This document shows, in pieces, positions 61,153 through 64,000 of a stretch of DNA of 64,000 nucleotides. Origin of the DNA: Streptomyces sp. 3214.6 (GTDB lineage: Bacteria; Actinomycetota; Actinomycetes; Streptomycetales; Streptomycetaceae); contig NZ_LT670819.1 of the NCBI RefSeq assembly GCF_900129855.1, forward strand, positions 5,766,001-5,830,000, written 5' to 3'. Each line of letters starts with the position of its first letter. The stretch's first letter is position 1. Position numbers and translations under genes: made by a program. Below the pieces are notes generated by a model that saw only the letters and a program-made list of their open reading frames with translations, had not been told where the DNA came from and did not search any database.

Positions 61153-61899
61153 GTGAGGCGTCTGAGGGGCGGGGCGGCGGCTGCCGTCGTGCTGATATGC
61201 GTGGTGACGGCGGCCGGGTGCACCGAGCAGACCACCGGATCCGGCGCCGGTTCCACCGGTGCGGGGCCGACGGCAGGCGGCGGAGCGGCGAACGGCGGAG
61301 CGGCTCTCGCGGCGGCCGAGTCGCTGACCGTCAAGGGGCGAGCCCCCAAGACCGGCTACGAGCGGGACAGGTTCGGCGCCGCCTGGGCGGACACGGACTC
61401 CAACTCCTGCGACACCCGTGACGACATACTCAAGCGCGACCTGAAGGAGGTGAAGTTCACCGGCGGCACCTGCAAGGTGTCCTACGGCGTGCTGGAGTCG
61501 GACCCGTACTCCGGGAAGGACGTGACCTACCGGCGAGGCAGCAGCAAGGTCGACATAGATCACGTCGTCGCCCTGTCCGACGCCTGGCAGAAGGGCGCCA
61601 AGTACTGGGACGCGAGCAAGCGGATAGCGCTCGCCAACGACCCGCTCAACCTCCTGGCCGTCGACGCGAGCACGAACCGCTCCAAGGGGGACGGCGACAC
61701 GGCGACATGGCTGCCGCCCAACAAGGCCTACCGGTGCACGTATGTCGCGGCGCAGGTCGCCGTGAAGAAGAAGTACGCACTGTGGGTCTCCGCGGCGGAG
61801 AAGTCCGCGATGGAGGAGGTCCTCAAGACCTGCCCCGACCAGAAACTCCCCACCGGGGGCAACCCGACGAAGGCGCCGGAGCGATTCCACGCGGGCTGA
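61153..61899 (+). CDS. Secreted HNH-family nuclease lipoprotein
   Basis: A 248-residue lipoprotein. The signal (AAAAVVLICVVTAAGC, lipobox TAAGC) is followed by a Gly/Thr-rich linker, then an HNH/GmrSD-C-like domain with VDIDHVVALSDAWQKGAKYW (catalytic His) and NDPLNLLAVDASTNRSKGDGDTATWLPPNKAYRC (Asn in the HNH core). Cys pairs (SCDTRDD, GTCKVS, RCTYVA, TCPDQ) suggest disulphides outside the cell. GTG 61153 follows AGGGAGGGG. Similar extracellular nucleases are widespread in Streptomyces and probably recycle DNA. Confidence 0.88.
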   Translation: MRRLRGGAAAAVVLICVVTAAGCTEQTTGSGAGSTGAGPTAGGGAANGGAALAAAESLTVKGRAPKTGYERDRFGAAWADTDSNSCDTRDDILKRDLKEVKFTGGTCKVSYGVLESDPYSGKDVTYRRGSSKVDIDHVVALSDAWQKGAKYWDASKRIALANDPLNLLAVDASTNRSKGDGDTATWLPPNKAYRCTYVAAQVAVKKKYALWVSAAEKSAMEEVLKTCPDQKLPTGGNPTKAPERFHAG

Positions 61900-61972
61900 G
61901 CGGGTCGGCCGCCCGGGGCCGCCGGTGTACGTAGAGCCCAGCGTGTGGATGCGGCACGGCCGTTGAGGCGCT

Positions 61973-62437
61973 CTACTGCCCGTACGGGTACCCCTGCTGA
62001 TACGGATTCGGCTGGCCCGCGCCGTACGGCTGACCCGCGCCGTACGCAGGAGCCGACGCCGACGCCTGCGCCGACGGGGAGTTCGACGTCGACCGCGAGC
62101 CCGCAGCCTGGGTCTTCTGGTCGAACACCGCGAACAGCAGCAGTACCGACGCCGTCACCAGGGCCACCATGATCGCGACGCCCAGGAGGGCGTCCCCGTC
62201 GTCGGTGTCCGAGACCACCGCCCACGTCACGATCACGCACTCGTACAGGGAGAACGAACCGAAGGCCGTCCAGTCGGAGGCGAGCCCGCGGCGGACGGCC
62301 ACGTACAGGAAGGGCACCCAGGCCAGAAAGCCGAGTGAGCCCCACACCAGGGCCGTCCAGGCGAGCCGCTGGAACCAGCCCCCCTCCAGCCGCCTCTCCG
62401 CGCCGGCCGCCGTCGGCGCCGTCGTCGGTATCGTCAT
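61973..62437 (-). CDS. Membrane protein with Tyr/Gly/Pro tail
   Basis: A 154-residue protein with three membrane helices (LAWTALVWGSLGFLAWVPFLYVAV; FSLYECVIVTWAVV; LLGVAIMVALVTASVLLLFAVF). Its hydrophilic tail is rich in Ser/Gln/Gly/Tyr/Pro with GAGQPYGAGQPNPYQQGYPYGQ-like units, recalling the tails of the propeller proteins at 15-19 kb. Function unknown. Confidence 0.75.
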   Translation of the reverse strand: MTIPTTAPTAAGAERRLEGGWFQRLAWTALVWGSLGFLAWVPFLYVAVRRGLASDWTAFGSFSLYECVIVTWAVVSDTDDGDALLGVAIMVALVTASVLLLFAVFDQKTQAAGSRSTSNSPSAQASASAPAYGAGQPYGAGQPNPYQQGYPYGQ

Positions 62438-62513
62438 GTCGCCCCCAAGTCACCAGGGGGCAAGGGTAGGACATGGGCGGACCGGGCCAGGGCCGCCCCT
62501 TCTTTACTGTGAC

Positions 62514-62694
62514 ATGAGCGAAACTTGTGGCTATGGGGGACCTGTGTTTTCCGACCCCAGGGACGCCGCAGGTTACGGTGCGATCCGTTTCCGGGTGCCG
62601 GACGTCGAGTCGACACCGTATCGTCGCACCGGCTCGGGCGACTTGAGCGAGACACAGCCGTACGCGACGACAGAACCGTACGCACAGACGAACG
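62514..62694 (+). other. Open frame upstream of the DUF1906 gene (leader or frameshifted N-terminus)
   Basis: ATG 62514 opens a frame of about 60 codons (MSETCGYGGPVFSDPRDAAGYG ... YATTEPYAQTNDG) that reads on in a different frame over the start of the DUF1906 gene. The junction contains G runs (GGGGTGGGGG) where a one-base error would fuse the two. It may also be plain untranslated leader. Confidence 0.35.
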
Positions 62695-62706
62695 ATGGGG
62701 TGGGGG

Positions 62707-63537
62707 ATGGCCGAGCACCGGCAGTCCAGGAAGCGCAGATACATCACGTGGGGCGTGGCCGGCGCAGCCGTCCTCGCGGGGGCCGGGATAGCGGCGCAGA
62801 CCTCGATGGCGGCCACCACCTGGCCCGCCCAGAAGACCTACACCGGCCGCGCCTTCGACACCTGCACCGCGCCCTCCCTGGCCGCGATGAAGGCCTGGAA
62901 GACCGACGGCTACTACGGCGGCGCCGCCGTCTACGTCGGCGGCAAGAACCGCGGTTGCGCGCAGCCCAACCTCACCGCGTCCTGGGTGAAGTCGGTCAAC
63001 GCGGCCGGCTGGAAGCTCATCCCGCTCTACGTCGGCGCCCAGCCGCCCTGCCAGACCGGCTCCAGCCCGGAGAAGATCACCGCCGCCACGGCCACCTCCC
63101 TCGGCGCGACCGACGCCGCGGACGCCGTCGCCAAGGCCTCGGCGCTCGGCATGAAGGCCGGCAGCCCGATCTACCTCGACATGGAGGCGTACGACATCAC
63201 CAACAAGGCGTGCAACGACGCCGTGCTGGCGTATGTGCGCTCCTTCACCAAGACGCTGCGCGCCAAGATCTACCGGGCCGGCTACTACGGCTTCACCAGC
63301 TCCAGCGCCAAGGCGATCGCCACCGCGACGAACAAGACGGACCTGCCGGGCAACCTCTGGTACGCACTGTGGGACAAGAAGGACACCACGACCACCGACT
63401 GGCCGTGGGGCGCCACCCAGTACACGAACCACAGCCGCGGCCACCAGTTCATGGTGAACAGCAAGGAGACCCGCGGCGGCTACACGATCACCGTGGACCG
63501 CGACACCTGGGACGCCCCGGTCGCCATCGTCGGCTGA
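62707..63537 (+). CDS. Secreted DUF1906 (glycoside-hydrolase-like) protein
   Basis: A 276-residue exported protein. A basic N-terminus with a hydrophobic signal or anchor (YITWGVAGAAVLAGAGIAAQTSMAA) is followed by a DUF1906 TIM-barrel domain: GRAFDTCTAPSLAAMKAW, GGAAVYVGGKNRGCAQPNLTASWVKSVNAAGWKLIPLYVG, GSPIYLDMEAYD (acidic pair at the catalytic-like position) and KIYRAGYYGFTSS. The family resembles GH25-like hydrolases; the substrate is probably cell wall. ATG 62707 is preceded by a G run; ATG 62695 is also in frame. Confidence 0.85.
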   Translation: MAEHRQSRKRRYITWGVAGAAVLAGAGIAAQTSMAATTWPAQKTYTGRAFDTCTAPSLAAMKAWKTDGYYGGAAVYVGGKNRGCAQPNLTASWVKSVNAAGWKLIPLYVGAQPPCQTGSSPEKITAATATSLGATDAADAVAKASALGMKAGSPIYLDMEAYDITNKACNDAVLAYVRSFTKTLRAKIYRAGYYGFTSSSAKAIATATNKTDLPGNLWYALWDKKDTTTTDWPWGATQYTNHSRGHQFMVNSKETRGGYTITVDRDTWDAPVAIVG

Positions 63538-63721
63538 AGCCGAGCGGGATCACCGGCCGAACCGGTGCGGGGGAGGGGCCCGCGCGACGTCCGGGCGCGG
63601 CGGTGCCCGAAGTCCTGGTGAATCGTTGGTCGAATGGGTTGGCCCCAGCCGTCCCACTGCCTACCATCGATCACCGCAAGACTTTGTGCACCGTCGCACA
63701 ATCTCCGACCGGGAGGTTCCC

Positions 63722-64000
63722 TTGCACCGCCGCCGTCGCACCGCGCTCCTGCTGTCCGCCGCGATCGTGGCGGCCCCCCTCCTCACCGCCTGCGGGAACG
63801 ACACGCATCCCGGCGCGGCGGCCGTCGTGGGCGGCCAGCGGATCTCCGTCGCGCAGCTGGAGAGCCGGGTGAACGAGGTGCGCACGGCCCAGCGCGCCGC
63901 GGTCAAGGACGACGCGCAGTACGCGCAGGCCATCGCCCAGACCGGCACCCTCACCCGCGACACCCTGCACGGCATGGTCCTCGACCAGGTGCTGCACCGC
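63722..64000 (+). CDS. SurA N-terminal-domain lipoprotein (partial)
   Basis: The first 93 codons of an exported protein that continues past the window. TTG 63722 follows GGGAGG. The signal RRRRTALLLSAAIVAAPLLTACGND ends in a lipobox (LTAC), then AAAVVGGQRISVAQLESRVNEV looks like the N-terminal helix segment of SurA/PrsA-type peptidyl-prolyl isomerase lipoproteins. In other Streptomyces such a gene follows mfd, as I recall. The upstream stretch 63538-63721 holds only a short stem (TTGTGC/GCACAA). Confidence 0.75.
   Translation, partial: MHRRRRTALLLSAAIVAAPLLTACGNDTHPGAAAVVGGQRISVAQLESRVNEVRTAQRAAVKDDAQYAQAIAQTGTLTRDTLHGMVLDQVLHR

Noticed and set aside
62514..62694. Separate gene for a ~60-residue peptide
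   Set aside because: There is no ribosome site before ATG 62514 and no stop before the next gene; listed only as a possible leader or frameshifted start.

Overview
This 64-kb window is chromosomal DNA of a Streptomyces or a very close relative. The evidence is the very high G+C with C or G at nearly all wobble positions, frequent GTG starts, ATGA/GTGA stop-start overlaps, and the gene order. A tatD-rpfB-rsmA-ispE block, a galT-galE-galK operon, ppc, a pth-rplY-prs-glmU block and mfd all lie here in an order I recall from Streptomyces core chromosomes. The cut 3' end carries the start of a SurA-like lipoprotein gene. I see no rRNA, CRISPR array, integrase or complete insertion sequence.

Layout. 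0-3.3 kb is accessory: a GntR/UTRA regulator behind three palindromic operators, a second UTRA protein without a DNA-binding domain, and a noticeably less GC-rich OLD-family ATPase/TOPRIM nuclease. 3.6-13 kb is core: protein O-mannosyltransferase, rsmI, a zinc-ribbon protein, tatD, rpfB, rsmA, ispE and an ankyrin/HEAT protein. 13-20.5 kb holds an ABC-F ATPase, two tandem proline-rich membrane proteins with PQQ-like propellers, and a LuxR regulator with a membrane protein. 20.5-31 kb holds a DUF5753 regulator remnant, a secreted SGNH lipase, a small secreted protein, a sodium-solute symporter divergent from the gal operon, a GNAT enzyme, a LuxR regulator, and a MarR/methyltransferase pair with a striking operator. 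31-41.5 kb holds a desaturase-TetR operon with twin palindromic operators, ppc, a sortase-type surface protein, and pth, rplY, prs and glmU.

The two most unusual loci follow. At 41.6-42.5 kb a two-HTH, LAGLIDADG-like protein gene ends 6 nt before a tRNA-Gln(UUG) gene, so the tRNA promoter must lie in or upstream of that gene. At 44.0-49.4 kb two divergent gene pairs carry toxin-type domains (a YwqJ deaminase, a WHH nuclease and a second deaminase) together with immunity-type domains (SUKH-3, SUKH-1/SMI1, SUKH-4 and a YrhB/Imm35-like domain). Two of these are fused toxin and immunity in one polypeptide, and none carries a secretion signal. The plus strand also changes from C-rich to G-rich close to 42 kb.

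49.5-64 kb returns to mostly core-like genes: a RibD-type reductase, a DivIVA-like coiled-coil protein, a drug-efflux MFS, a MacB-like ABC/FtsX exporter, mfd behind a consensus DnaA box, a small antitoxin-like protein, a secreted HNH nuclease lipoprotein, a small membrane protein, a DUF1906 secreted protein, and the partial SurA-like lipoprotein. All functions are inferred from reading the sequence; no database search was run.
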